A DNA stretch of 64,000 nt from Citreicoccus inhibens (GTDB lineage: Bacteria; Myxococcota; Myxococcia; Myxococcales; Myxococcaceae): the NCBI RefSeq assembly GCF_019039035.1, contig NZ_JAHNZT010000024.1, positions 1-64,000 of the forward strand, read 5' to 3'. Below the pieces are notes generated by a model that made no database searches, was not told the DNA's origin, and saw only the letters and a program-made list of their open reading frames with translations. Positions 1 to 8,640 of the stretch are shown here, piece by piece. Position 1 is the first letter of the stretch, and every line of letters starts with the position of its first letter. A program made the position numbers and the translations under genes.

Positions 1-1
1 C

Positions 2-334
2 ACCGCGACCCGCGCCGCCGCTCGCGCCGCGCTGAACGAGGGTGGCAAGGCCGCCGCCCGCGCCGCCACCACCGCCGCCGCTCGCGCCGCCGCCGGTCCG
101 CTGGCCAAGGCCGCGGGCCGCTTCGCCCCGGGCGCCAACGTCGCCATCGCCGCCTTCGACGTGGCCAGCGCCTACTCCACCGTGCGCGACCCCAAGGCCA
201 GCACCACCAAGAAGGTCACCAGCGTCATCACCGCCGTGGGCTCCGTCGCCGCCGCCACCAACATCCCGGTGGTCAGCCAGGTGGGCGCCGCCGTCTCCGC
301 GGTCTCCAGCTTCGTGGGCGGGCTCTTCGGGTAG
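2..334 (+). CDS. 3' end of an Ala-rich hypothetical protein (partial)
   Basis: The frame from base 2 is open to a TAG at 332-334 and gives the last 110 residues of a protein whose start lies left of the window. The segment is extremely rich in Ala with regularly placed Arg and Lys (AARAALNEGGKAAARAA), followed by a more hydrophobic, Gly/Ser/Val-rich tail ending SSFVGGLFG. Codons use G/C at almost every third position, as expected for a real gene here. No domain is recognised; alternating Ala/Arg blocks suggest a helical, possibly nucleic-acid or membrane-associated region, but this is inference. A different frame over the same bases reads as Pro-rich low-complexity and is a shadow. Confidence 0.6.
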   Translation, partial: TATRAAARAALNEGGKAAARAATTAAARAAAGPLAKAAGRFAPGANVAIAAFDVASAYSTVRDPKASTTKKVTSVITAVGSVAAATNIPVVSQVGAAVSAVSSFVGGLFG

Positions 335-457
335 TCCACCCTCCCGGGAACTTCTGGGTATTGTCGCCGGAGGGCCCTATTCTGGTAGGCACCGTTGAGT
401 CGCTCTCGCTTCAATCCCGTCTGGGATCACGGTCGCTATCTGCCAGGAGGCCCCCCG

Positions 458-1585
458 GTGGCCAGCAGTGACAAGAAGAACGCCTCGAAGAAGCCGTCTC
501 CTGCGCCCGCGGCGGCCCGAGGGACTCCGCCTCCCGCGGAGTCCCCGGTGCGGCAGTTGGTGCAGCGCCTCCCCGTGGCCACGGGCCTCCAGGGCGCGCC
601 GAACCTGCCGGAGGTGAGGGCGCCCTCGCTGGACGGGCTGGACATCACCGTCCCCGCGCCCGAGGACCTCACGGAAGAGGACCTGTTGCAGCGCTTCCAT
701 GAGCTGGCGCGCGCGCAGGCCCAGACCCGCCCCCGCGAGGAAGGCGAGGCCGTCGCCATGGGCGACGACGTGCAGCTCGACATCCTGGGCTATGCCCACG
801 GCCAGCTCATTCCGCTGAGTACGCGGCTGGGCTTCTGGATGGAGTTGGCGCCGCAGGCCATGCTGCCCGGCTTCGCGGAGGTCATCGCCGAGGCCGAGGT
901 CGGTGACAGCCTGGAGGTGGGCGTCACGCTGCCGGACGAGTACCCGGCCGAGCAGCTTCGCGGCAAGCCCGCGCGCTTCATCGTGGACGTGCGCGCCGCC
1001 CGCGAGGTGACGATGCCCGACACCGAGTCCGATGCCTTCCTCCAGGCGCTGGGGCGCGGTGACACGCATGAGGCCGTGATGGACTCCATCGTGGACGAGA
1101 TGGAGCAGGAGATGGCGGACCTCCTGTGGGTGGACGCGCAGGGCCTGGTGCTGGACACCGTGGTGGCGCGCGCGGACGTGACGGTGCCCAAGGCGCTGGT
1201 GGACGAGGAGATCCGCCGCCGCTGGTCGCAGCTCGAGGGCGAGTCCCTGGCGCTCAAGCAGTTCAGCCTGGAGGAGCAGCAGGAGGCGCTCGACGGGTGG
1301 CTGCATCACCCGGGCATCCGCGAGGACGTGGAGCGGCGCCTCAAGATCGCGCTGGTGCTCCGCGCCATCGCCAGCCGGGACAAGCTGGAGCTGACGCCCG
1401 AGAAGATGCTGGAGCTCTTGAGCGAGTCCTCCGAGCCCTTCGGCATCACCCCCGCGCAGCTCCGCGAGTCGCTCACCGACCCCACCGCCGCTTCGCAGAT
1501 GCGGGACGTGGCGTGGCACCTGCTCGCGGTGGAGCACGTGATGTCGCACGCCCGCGTGAAGTTCGAGGGCGCTGAAGAAGCCTGA
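458..1585 (+). CDS. trigger-factor-like peptidyl-prolyl isomerase/chaperone lacking the ribosome-binding domain
   Basis: The 375-residue protein matches the middle and C-terminal parts of trigger factor. Residues 1-50 are a Lys/Pro/Ala-rich disordered leader; 68-100 resemble the linker helix (EDLTEEDLLQRFHELARAQ); 100-185 are an FKBP-type isomerase segment (GDDVQLDILGYAHGQ ... LPDEYPAEQLRGKPARFIV); 190-375 are the helical chaperone arm. The usual N-terminal ribosome-docking domain with its FRxxK loop is absent and the protein is some 60 residues short of a normal trigger factor. I chose GTG 458 because CAGGAGG at 444-450 precedes it by seven bases; the frame stays open upstream to 395 without a ribosome site. 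Trigger factor folds nascent chains at the ribosome exit; this version presumably acts off the ribosome, which is inference. Ends by converging on the next gene across a hairpin. Confidence 0.75.
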   Translation: MASSDKKNASKKPSPAPAAARGTPPPAESPVRQLVQRLPVATGLQGAPNLPEVRAPSLDGLDITVPAPEDLTEEDLLQRFHELARAQAQTRPREEGEAVAMGDDVQLDILGYAHGQLIPLSTRLGFWMELAPQAMLPGFAEVIAEAEVGDSLEVGVTLPDEYPAEQLRGKPARFIVDVRAAREVTMPDTESDAFLQALGRGDTHEAVMDSIVDEMEQEMADLLWVDAQGLVLDTVVARADVTVPKALVDEEIRRRWSQLEGESLALKQFSLEEQQEALDGWLHHPGIREDVERRLKIALVLRAIASRDKLELTPEKMLELLSESSEPFGITPAQLRESLTDPTAASQMRDVAWHLLAVEHVMSHARVKFEGAEEA

Positions 1586-1590
1586 CGCCC

Positions 1591-1615
1591 GGGCTCCGGC
1601 ACATCGCCGGAGCCC
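1591..1615. terminator. bidirectional hairpin between convergent genes
   Basis: GGGCTCCGGC and GCCGGAGCCC form a perfect 10-bp stem around the loop ACATC, in the short gap between two convergent stop codons. There is no T run on either side, so this is terminator-like rather than a canonical intrinsic terminator. Confidence 0.5.
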
Positions 1616-1658
1616 GAGTCACGCTCGCGGACTCACATGCCCCGCGAGCGGAACGAAA

Positions 1659-2684
1659 TCACTCGCTCCAGTACTGCTCGCTCATCACGCCGAGGCCGGT
1701 CGCGGTGTCGACGAAGAACGCCATGTTGTGGCCGCTGAACGGATCCTCCTCGTACTTGAAGTAGCAACCCTTGAACGTGCGGCCCTGGGTCTGGGCGCTC
1801 AGGTTGTTCAGGCCCGGCGCGATGAGCGCATCCGGAAACGGATGCATGTGGTGGGCGTAGTCCACCGTGTTCGCCACCACCGAGTTCACCTCGGCCGCGG
1901 TGGCCAGGGTGGCGCGCATGGGGGGCAGCGAGTTCGGGTACCCCGGAATGTCGATGGCGTCGATGCCGAAGCACTCCTGCATGGAGACGCGGTAGCCGTA
2001 GTGGTGCAGCGTGCCCCACCAGTCGAAGTGGCGGTACACGCGCCCGTAGAAGTCTCCCCGGGGCGTGGCTTCAATGGCGGCCGCGAGGTCCTCGAACGGC
2101 TTGCTCAGCGTCGCGGCGTTGCGCAGGCCGCGCATGCTCACCGTGGCGATGCCCGTCGTGTTGCTGATGGCGTCCACGGAGGTGAAGGGGCGCTGGGTGA
2201 GCAGGTTCACCGCGCCGTTCCACGCGTTGGGCAGCACCTCGTGCAGCTCGGTGGAGCTGATGTTGTTCACCAGCGACACGATGGCGGCGGCGTCATCCGC
2301 CGAGACCGCCAGCTCGTCCACGATGCCCGCGCAGCTCGCCGTGATGTAGTGCTCCGTGCGCGCGCCGCCCTCAATCTGTTTCAGCCGCGCCGGGCCCACC
2401 AGCCGCACCGCCGCCACTTCCGCCAGCGTCACGAAGGGCGCCGTGGTGCGCCGGGCCACCAGGTTGTTGACCACGTCGCTCGGCAGGTACACGTCCAGCG
2501 TCTGGAACGAGGCGCTGTTGACGAACTGGATGATGCCCTGACACTCCGGGGCCACGTCCACGTCAGTGGACGTCAGCGGCGCCTCCTGGCGCGCGGTGTT
2601 TTCGGTGGACGACTCGGGGGCGATGGGACCACCGCAACCCGCGAGCATGCTCACAGCAAGTACGGCTGAGCCGAAACGACGCAT
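1659..2684 (-). CDS. exported lipoprotein with two helix-hairpin-helix-like segments
   Basis: 341 residues. The N-terminus MRRFGSAVLAVSMLAGCGG is a lipoprotein signal with lipobox LAGC. Residues from about 50 to 105 (NSASFQTLDVYLP ... FVTLAEVAAVRLVGPARL) follow the pattern of the ComEA-type helix-hairpin-helix domain, and a second weaker copy follows (NNISSTELHEVLPNAW ... PFTSVDAISNTTGIATVSM). The C-terminal half is rich in aromatics, His and Cys (HFDWWGTLHHYGY, DYAHHMHPFPDALI) and is not recognised. The start is set by GAGGAG six bases upstream of ATG 2684; upstream codons belong to the promoter region. HhH modules usually bind DNA without sequence specificity; an envelope role in DNA binding is only inference. 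Confidence 0.7.
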   Translation of the reverse strand: MRRFGSAVLAVSMLAGCGGPIAPESSTENTARQEAPLTSTDVDVAPECQGIIQFVNSASFQTLDVYLPSDVVNNLVARRTTAPFVTLAEVAAVRLVGPARLKQIEGGARTEHYITASCAGIVDELAVSADDAAAIVSLVNNISSTELHEVLPNAWNGAVNLLTQRPFTSVDAISNTTGIATVSMRGLRNAATLSKPFEDLAAAIEATPRGDFYGRVYRHFDWWGTLHHYGYRVSMQECFGIDAIDIPGYPNSLPPMRATLATAAEVNSVVANTVDYAHHMHPFPDALIAPGLNNLSAQTQGRTFKGCYFKYEEDPFSGHNMAFFVDTATGLGVMSEQYWSE

Positions 2685-2991
2685 CGAGGACTCCTCATGG
2701 GGGGCACTGCGAAAGCCAAGCCTCCATACATCAATAGCGAGTGTTTCGGACAGAACCCGACCCGCTGAGTATTCACGAAGTCGGCACTTGCAATGAGATG
2801 CCTGCTCAAGTGAGTGATACATTTATTCGGGATATTGCTGGGACCTGCGCGTCCCGTGTCGCTCGCACCACACCCAGAGCGAAGGCGAGAGGGGAGGCGG
2901 GCGCGAAAGTCGTCGTCAAAGCAGGGGTGATTGCCTATAGAAGCAGGACGACATCCCGAGACTCACGCGGCCCTGCCCGGGGCCGCGCTCG
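2685..2991. other. intergenic region with divergent promoters, no gene seen
   Basis: This 307-base gap separates the leftward lipoprotein gene from the rightward membrane-protein gene. Its left half (about 2720-2835) is clearly AT-richer than the surrounding coding DNA and is the likely site of both promoters. Open frames that cross it have poor codon bias and no ribosome site, so I call no gene. Confidence 0.4.
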
Positions 2992-3732
2992 GTGCCGCCG
3001 GAGGCTCCGCTGTTGCAGCAGGCATACGCCCGTGTTTTCCCCAGGGGCTCGGTGTTCTGGCTCGTGCTGGGGCTCGCGCTCATCTACGTCGTGGTGGCGG
3101 CGCTGCTCGCGTTCGGCTCGGTGTACGTGCTGCCGCGCGGGCTGCTGGAGCACCTCTTCCTGTCTCGGATGGGCTTCTTCCTGTTCCTCTTCGGGATTCC
3201 GGCGGGTGTGTATGCCCTCGGGTGGCGCGCCAGTGACGCGTTCGCCTGGCTGCAAGCGCCCGAGGCGCTGGTGCTGGACGCGGAGGGGCTGCGCGCGGGC
3301 GACACGTTCATCGCGTGGCGCGAGGTGCGCTCCATCGTGGAGCGGCGCATGGACGATTGCGTCGTCCTGGAGCACCCCGCGGGCGCCTACCGGCTGCGGC
3401 TGGACCTCTGGGATGACGGGGATTCGCTCTACGCCGAGGTGCGCGCGTGCGTCATCCCGGTGGTGCTGGAGCGCGTGCAGCGGCAGGTCGCGCGGGGAGA
3501 GTCGGTGCGCTTCGGACCGCTCACGCTCAGCCGCGAGGGGCTGACCCATCGCGGGCAACTGCTGCGCTGGGAGGACATCGACAGCATCCGTCGCCAGGAT
3601 GAGGAAGACGAATCCGTGGCGACTCGGGAATGGGTCATCGTCGCGCGCGGCACGTCGCGAAAGATAGACGAGGCGAAAATCATCAACGCCCCCGTGCTCC
3701 TGGCTTACCTGTCGGCCCGACTGGCCGATTGA
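2992..3732 (+). CDS. two-helix membrane protein with repeated EGL..W.DI motif
   Basis: 246 residues. Two transmembrane helices lie near residues 20-45 (VFWLVLGLALIYVVVAALL) and 58-77 (GFFLFLFGIPAGVYALG). The remainder is soluble and contains a twice-repeated motif: EGLRAGDTFIAWREVRSI and EGLTHRGQLLRWEDIDSI. This pattern resembles small PH-like domains found on bacterial membrane proteins, but I do not recognise the family with certainty. The GTG at 2992 is used; no strong ribosome site is visible. The neighbouring downstream gene carries the same motif once, so the two are probably related and co-transcribed (28-base gap). Confidence 0.65.
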   Translation: MPPEAPLLQQAYARVFPRGSVFWLVLGLALIYVVVAALLAFGSVYVLPRGLLEHLFLSRMGFFLFLFGIPAGVYALGWRASDAFAWLQAPEALVLDAEGLRAGDTFIAWREVRSIVERRMDDCVVLEHPAGAYRLRLDLWDDGDSLYAEVRACVIPVVLERVQRQVARGESVRFGPLTLSREGLTHRGQLLRWEDIDSIRRQDEEDESVATREWVIVARGTSRKIDEAKIINAPVLLAYLSARLAD

Positions 3733-3760
3733 CCCCTTCTCCAACCGCAGGCGTCACCTC

Positions 3761-4258
3761 ATGCAAATCTACAGCTCCGCTCGGACGAAATCGAAGGCCC
3801 AGCAGCCGCACGAACTCTATTACTCACGGACCCGGCTCATCGCGGGCGCCGTGGCCTTCACTGGTGCCACGCTGTTCTTCGGAACGCTCACCTGGCGGAT
3901 GATGGGCGAGCCGCTCGGCATGGTCCTCATCGGGCTCATCACGCTGGCCACGGCGTGGATGGTCTTCAATTGCATCCGCGCCCTGGGGCGCCTGGACAAG
4001 CCCGCGCTCGTCATCAGCCAGGAAGGCATCCTCTTCGAGGATGGCCTGCTCATCGCCTGGGAGGACATGGAGGAGAATACCTTTATCAACCAGACGTACA
4101 TGGGCCTGCCCATGATGCGCATGGTGCAAATCAAGACCCGGCTGGAGCGCCCCCGCGTCAAGAAGCAGCGGGTCACCGCGCTCGGGGTCTCCAGCGATGA
4201 GTACCTGGCCCTCTGCGACCGCTACAGCCAGGACGAGGCACCCCCCTCGCGCCGCTGA
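3761..4258 (+). CDS. small membrane protein related to the preceding gene
   Basis: 165 residues with two transmembrane helices (about residues 27-45 and 52-75), then a soluble tail with EGILFEDGLLIAWEDM, the same EGx..G..IxWxD motif that is duplicated in the protein just upstream. The C-terminus is charged (RPRVKKQRVTALGVSSDEY). It starts 28 bases after the previous stop in the same direction, which suggests an operon of two paralogous membrane proteins. Function unknown. Confidence 0.65.
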   Translation: MQIYSSARTKSKAQQPHELYYSRTRLIAGAVAFTGATLFFGTLTWRMMGEPLGMVLIGLITLATAWMVFNCIRALGRLDKPALVISQEGILFEDGLLIAWEDMEENTFINQTYMGLPMMRMVQIKTRLERPRVKKQRVTALGVSSDEYLALCDRYSQDEAPPSRR

Positions 4259-4503
4259 AGCACGCCGCGCGCTCGCGCTCCGGACCCGACCCCGTCAGGC
4301 GGGTCCCTGAGCCATGTCGGACCGCCAGGGCAATCTCTCGGTTGCCCCGCGGACGGGGGGTCCTTTGTACGCCAACATCCTTGCCATTTCGCCCGGCTTG
4401 CCGTCCACTAGCCCACAGCCCGGTGATCCAGGGTGGTGGCCTCATGCGGGCCCCGTGCGCACCGTTGCGATCACCGACGCGGCAGCAGCAAGGGGATGGG
4501 TGC

Positions 4504-5052
4504 ATGACGGGGAAGCCATGGCGCAATGGGACGGTGTGGATGGCACTGGGGGTGCTTCTGGCCACCGGTGTCGCTCACGCTGGCCAGGCCGGTGGCGTGA
4601 ACATGCCGGACTCGCTCCAGGTGGAGGGCCGCACGCTGGCGCTCACCCACATGGAGCTCAAGCGCAAGCTCTTCTTCAACGTGTACGTCTGGAGCCTCTA
4701 TCTGGAGGACTCGCCCTCCTGCACCACCCAGGCCGTCGCGTCGGACAGCCTCAAGCGCCTCCACTTCCGCTTCCTGCGCAACATCAGCCGCTCCCAACTG
4801 GTGGAGAGCTTCCGGGATGGGCTGCGCCGCAACCCGAACCTGCGCGATGGCTCGCTGCACCACGCCATGGAGACCCTGCTCAACTCGCTGCGGGACGTGC
4901 ACAAGGGCGGTGACCTCGTCCTCACCTACGTCCCCGGCTCCGGGCTCCTCGTCGCGGGGGAGGCCACCGGCGGCCTCCTCATCCCCGGCAAGGGCTTCGC
5001 GGATGCCCTCTTCTCCGTCTGGCTGGACGCGCACCCCATCTTCCCCCACTGA
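4504..5052 (+). CDS. exported chalcone-isomerase-fold protein
   Basis: 182 residues. A signal peptide (VWMALGVLLATGVAHA) precedes a domain that follows the bacterial chalcone-isomerase-like family: VEGRTLALTHMELKRKL, FFNVYVWSLYLE, RFLRNISRSQLVESFRDGL, and the C-terminal GFADALFSVWLDAHPI. Bacterial members of this fold are usually not flavonoid isomerases; the fold can bind fatty acids, and many members are periplasmic with unknown roles. ATG 4504 is preceded by AAGGGG; the frame is open further upstream but the signal peptide fixes this start. It stands alone, before the OmpA-type lipoprotein gene. Confidence 0.75.
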   Translation: MTGKPWRNGTVWMALGVLLATGVAHAGQAGGVNMPDSLQVEGRTLALTHMELKRKLFFNVYVWSLYLEDSPSCTTQAVASDSLKRLHFRFLRNISRSQLVESFRDGLRRNPNLRDGSLHHAMETLLNSLRDVHKGGDLVLTYVPGSGLLVAGEATGGLLIPGKGFADALFSVWLDAHPIFPH

Positions 5053-5175
5053 GCCTGCCTGACCGCCCTCCTGCCAGGAAGGTTGCGGCTCAAAATTTCA
5101 GCACTCCGCGCCTGACGACCCGGGTCCGGAACGCTAGGCTCGCGCCTCCACCATTTGTCGGGAGGATGCGTACAT

Positions 5176-5988
5176 ATGCGGACACGTCTGGTGCTGGCGG
5201 CTCTCGTTGCTCTGTCCACGGGCTGCGTTTCGCAGGGCAAGTTCGACGCGAAGGCCTTGGAGGCCGAGCAGCTCGCGAAGAACCTCACGGACGAGAAGGG
5301 GGGCCGGCAAGCCGCCGAGGCGAAGGTGAAGGAGTTGGAGGAGCAGGGGGCGGCGCTGGCGCAGGAGAAGGCCGCGCTGGAGTCCCGGCTGAGCACCGCT
5401 GAGTCGCGCCTGACCGAGTCCGCGGCCGAGCGGCGCGCGCTGCAGGAGCAGAACGCGCAGCTCGCGGCGCTCAACGAGGAGCTGTCGCGCAACTCCAAGA
5501 AGCTGGCCCAGGCGAAGGAGGAGCTGGAGAAGAAGAGCTCCGAGTACGAGAGCCTCGCCCAGAGCCTCAAGCAGGAGATTTCCGACGGCAAGATCCAGCT
5601 CTCCGAGCTGAAGGGCCGCATGACGGTGCAGCTCAAGGACAAGATCCTCTTCGCCTCGGGCTCGGCGCGCGTGGGCAAGGAGGGCCAGGAGGCGCTCGCG
5701 AAGATCGCCGAGGCCCTCAAGGGCGTGAAGGGGAAGATCATCCGCGTGGAAGGCCACACGGACGATGTGCCCACGGGGGGCGGCGCGTTCCCCACCAACT
5801 GGGAGCTGAGCCTGGCGCGGGCCATGGCGGTGGTGCACTCGCTCCAGGACTCGGGCGTGGACCCCACCATGCTGTCAGCGGCGGGCTATGGGCAGTACCA
5901 GCCCATCGCGCCCAATGACTCACAGGAGCACAAGAGCCTCAACCGGCGCATTGAAATCGTGCTCGCTCCCAGCCTCGGAGGACGCTAG
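5176..5988 (+). CDS. OmpA/MotB-type peptidoglycan-binding lipoprotein
   Basis: 270 residues. A lipoprotein signal (VLAALVALSTGC) is followed by a long coiled coil of about 130 residues rich in Glu, Lys, Ala and Gln, then a C-terminal OmpA domain: KILFASGSARVGKEGQEAL, VEGHTDDVPTGGGAFPTNW, ELSLARAMAVVHSL, GYGQYQPIAPNDSQEHKSL, NRRIEIVL. The conserved Asp and Arg that contact diaminopimelate in this family lie in the NWELSLARA and NRRIEI blocks. The likely role is linking the outer membrane to the cell wall. ATG 5176 is used because GGGAGG lies upstream and the lipobox follows at the right distance. Confidence 0.85.
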   Translation: MRTRLVLAALVALSTGCVSQGKFDAKALEAEQLAKNLTDEKGGRQAAEAKVKELEEQGAALAQEKAALESRLSTAESRLTESAAERRALQEQNAQLAALNEELSRNSKKLAQAKEELEKKSSEYESLAQSLKQEISDGKIQLSELKGRMTVQLKDKILFASGSARVGKEGQEALAKIAEALKGVKGKIIRVEGHTDDVPTGGGAFPTNWELSLARAMAVVHSLQDSGVDPTMLSAAGYGQYQPIAPNDSQEHKSLNRRIEIVLAPSLGGR

Positions 5989-6018
5989 GACGGTGCGCGG
6001 GAGACCCGCGCACCCCCT

Positions 6019-8637
6019 ATGAAAACGCTCGCCTCCGTTCTCTGTCTTCTTCTCGCGTCCGCGTCGGTGGCCCAGCAGGCTCCGGACGCGGGCGCCGACG
6101 CGGGCATCCCCGCCGGCGTCCTCACCAAGCCCCCCGCGCTCACGCGCCAGGTGGAGGCGACGTATCCGCCGGAAGCCGCCGCCCAGCAGTTGGAGGGCAC
6201 GGTGGTGATGGTCATCGACATCTCGGAGACCGGCGCCGTCACCGCCGTCGAGGTGTCCCAGCCCGCGGGCCACGGCTTCGACGAGGCCGCCATGGCGGCG
6301 GTGAAGCAGTTCGAGTTCGAGCCGGCGGAGGTGGACAATGTCCCCGCGCCGGTCCGCATCCAGTACGCCTACCAGTTCGTCTTCCGTCCCGCGCCGCCCC
6401 CCGAGTCCTCGGATGGCGGCGTGGACGGGGGCGCGCCCGAGGCGCCGGTGAACTTCAGCGGCCGGGCGCTGGAGCGCGGCACGCGCAAGCCGCTGGTGGG
6501 CGCGGAGGTGGTGCTGCCGGAGCTGGAGCAGTCCACCGTCACCGACTCGGACGGGCGCTTCACCTTCCGGGGCGTGCCGGTGGGCACCCACGCGGTGCTG
6601 GTGGTGCTGGGCGGCTATGACCGCTTCCGCACGCAGGAGGCCGTCAGCGAGGGCCTGGAGACGCAGGCCACGTACTACGTGCAGAAGCGCTTCTTCAGCC
6701 CCTACGAGACGGTGGTGCGCAGCGCCCGCGAGCGCAAGGAAGTCACCCGCACCACCATCCAGGCCGCCGAGGTGCAGCGCATCCCCGGCACCCAGGGCGA
6801 CACGCTGAAGGTGGTGCAGAACCTGCCCGGCGTGGCGCGCCCGGCGTTCAATGGTGGACAGCTCGTCATCCGAGGCACCAGCCCGCAGGAGTCCGGCGTC
6901 TTCCTGGACGGCCTGCGCATCCCGCTGCTGTATCACTTTGGTGGGCTGACCTCCGTCTACAACTCAGAGCTGCTGGAGGCGGTGGACTATCTGCCCGGCA
7001 ACTTCTCCGCCTACTACGGAGACATCACCGGCGGCGTCATCAACATCCGCAGCCGCGAGCCCCGCACGGACCGCGTCCACGGCACGGTGGGCGTCAGCCT
7101 CATCGAGTCCAACGCCGTGGTGGAGGGCCCCATCACGGACACGCTCAGCTTCGCGGTGGGCGGCCGGCGCTCCTATGTGGACCTGGTGCTCAAGGCGGTC
7201 CCCCAGAGCGAGGACGGCCCCAACCTCCAGACCGCGCCGCGCTACCACGACGCCCAGGTCAAGCTCGTCTGGAAGCCCGCCAAGGCACACACCTTCACGG
7301 TGCAGGCCCTCACGTCGCGCGACCGTCTGGCATTGCTGTTCGACCGTCCCGCGGACGACGACCCGTCCGTCAATGGCAACCTCGACGTCACCACGGGCTT
7401 CAACCAGTTGCGGCTGCGCCACCAGTACCGCGATGGCGCCCTCACCCTCGACACGCAGGGACTCCTTGGCAACACCCTCGTCCAGTTCGTCATTGGCGAG
7501 CGCAACCTACGCATTGCGTCAACCGATGTGTATCTGCGACCCACGGCCGAGTATGTGTTCAGTGACGCGGTGTCCGTCGCGGGCGGAATCGACGTGGTGG
7601 CCAACTTCTCGAACGTCACGGCCAACATCCAGGCGCCGCCGCGCGAGGGTGAGCCGCCCAGCCCGCTGGTGACGGAGGGCCTGGTCACCGCGGACGGACA
7701 CTTCACGCAGTACTTCCCGTCGCTCTGGGCGGAGGTGCGGTGGAAGCCAGTCCCGGGGCTCCTGGTGGTGCCGGGCGTGCGCGCGGAGAGCTACGTCTTC
7801 ACGGACCAGGAGCACCGTCAGCGCACGGTCAACCCGCGGCTGGCGGTGCGCTACGCGCTGACGGAGACGCTGTCGCTCAAGGGCGGCGCGGGCGTCTACC
7901 ACGGCCCGCCCATCCAGGATGAGCCGACGGTGCCCTTCGGCAATCCCAACCTCGGCGCCAAGCGCTCGCTCCAGTACGGCGTGGGCGCCGAGTGGCAGCC
8001 CGTCCCGGAGTGGTTCGTCAGCAGCGAGGTCTTCTACAACGACCTGACCGGGCTCATCGTCCGCTCCAACTCGACGGTGGTGCGCGACGGCGAGCAGGTG
8101 CCCGAGCGGCTGAAGAACGGCGGCGTGGGCCGCATCTACGGTCTGGAGTTGCTCATCCGCCGCTCGCTGACGGACCGGCTGTTCGGCTGGATCTCCTACA
8201 CGCTCAGCCGCAGCGAGCGCCGGGACGAGCCGGGCGCGGCGTGGCGCCTCTTCGACAATGACCAGACGCACGTGCTGACGGCCATCGCCAGCTACAAGCT
8301 GCCGCGAGGCTGGGAGGTGGGCGCGCGCCTGCGCTTCGCCTCGGGCAACCCCACCACGCCGGTGCTGGGGTCGCGGCGCGACGACGTCACGGACGTCTTC
8401 ATTCCGTACTTCGCCGCGGTGAACTCGCAGCGGCTGCCCTCGTTCAACCAGCTGGACGTCCGCGTGGACAAGACCTTCCTCTTCGACACCTGGAACCTGG
8501 ATGTCTTCCTGGACGTGATGAACGCCTACAACAACGCGGCGGTGGAGGGCGTGGCCTACAACTACAATTACTCGCAACGAGAGTTCTTCAAGGGTCTGCC
8601 CATCCTGCCTGTCATTGGCGCCAAGGGGAGCTTCTAG
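6019..8637 (+). CDS. TonB-dependent outer-membrane receptor with an N-terminal TonB-type domain
   Basis: 872 residues. After a signal peptide (LCLLLASASVAQQ) residues about 35-125 form a TonB C-terminal-type domain (ATYPPEAAAQQLEGTVVMVI ... AAVKQFEFEPA), the module normally found on the energy-transducing partner. Residues about 150-225 are a carboxypeptidase-regulatory-like beta sandwich (GRALERGTRKPLVGAEV ... GRFTFRGVPVGTHAVLV). A plug domain follows (IPGTQGDTLKVVQNLPGV, FLDGLRIPLLYHFGG, YYGDITGGVINIRS), then a 22-strand-type barrel to the C-terminal Phe. Substrate unknown. The next gene starts three bases after the stop, so a lipoprotein partner is co-translated. Confidence 0.9.
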   Translation: MKTLASVLCLLLASASVAQQAPDAGADAGIPAGVLTKPPALTRQVEATYPPEAAAQQLEGTVVMVIDISETGAVTAVEVSQPAGHGFDEAAMAAVKQFEFEPAEVDNVPAPVRIQYAYQFVFRPAPPPESSDGGVDGGAPEAPVNFSGRALERGTRKPLVGAEVVLPELEQSTVTDSDGRFTFRGVPVGTHAVLVVLGGYDRFRTQEAVSEGLETQATYYVQKRFFSPYETVVRSARERKEVTRTTIQAAEVQRIPGTQGDTLKVVQNLPGVARPAFNGGQLVIRGTSPQESGVFLDGLRIPLLYHFGGLTSVYNSELLEAVDYLPGNFSAYYGDITGGVINIRSREPRTDRVHGTVGVSLIESNAVVEGPITDTLSFAVGGRRSYVDLVLKAVPQSEDGPNLQTAPRYHDAQVKLVWKPAKAHTFTVQALTSRDRLALLFDRPADDDPSVNGNLDVTTGFNQLRLRHQYRDGALTLDTQGLLGNTLVQFVIGERNLRIASTDVYLRPTAEYVFSDAVSVAGGIDVVANFSNVTANIQAPPREGEPPSPLVTEGLVTADGHFTQYFPSLWAEVRWKPVPGLLVVPGVRAESYVFTDQEHRQRTVNPRLAVRYALTETLSLKGGAGVYHGPPIQDEPTVPFGNPNLGAKRSLQYGVGAEWQPVPEWFVSSEVFYNDLTGLIVRSNSTVVRDGEQVPERLKNGGVGRIYGLELLIRRSLTDRLFGWISYTLSRSERRDEPGAAWRLFDNDQTHVLTAIASYKLPRGWEVGARLRFASGNPTTPVLGSRRDDVTDVFIPYFAAVNSQRLPSFNQLDVRVDKTFLFDTWNLDVFLDVMNAYNNAAVEGVAYNYNYSQREFFKGLPILPVIGAKGSF

Positions 8638-8640
8638 GCC

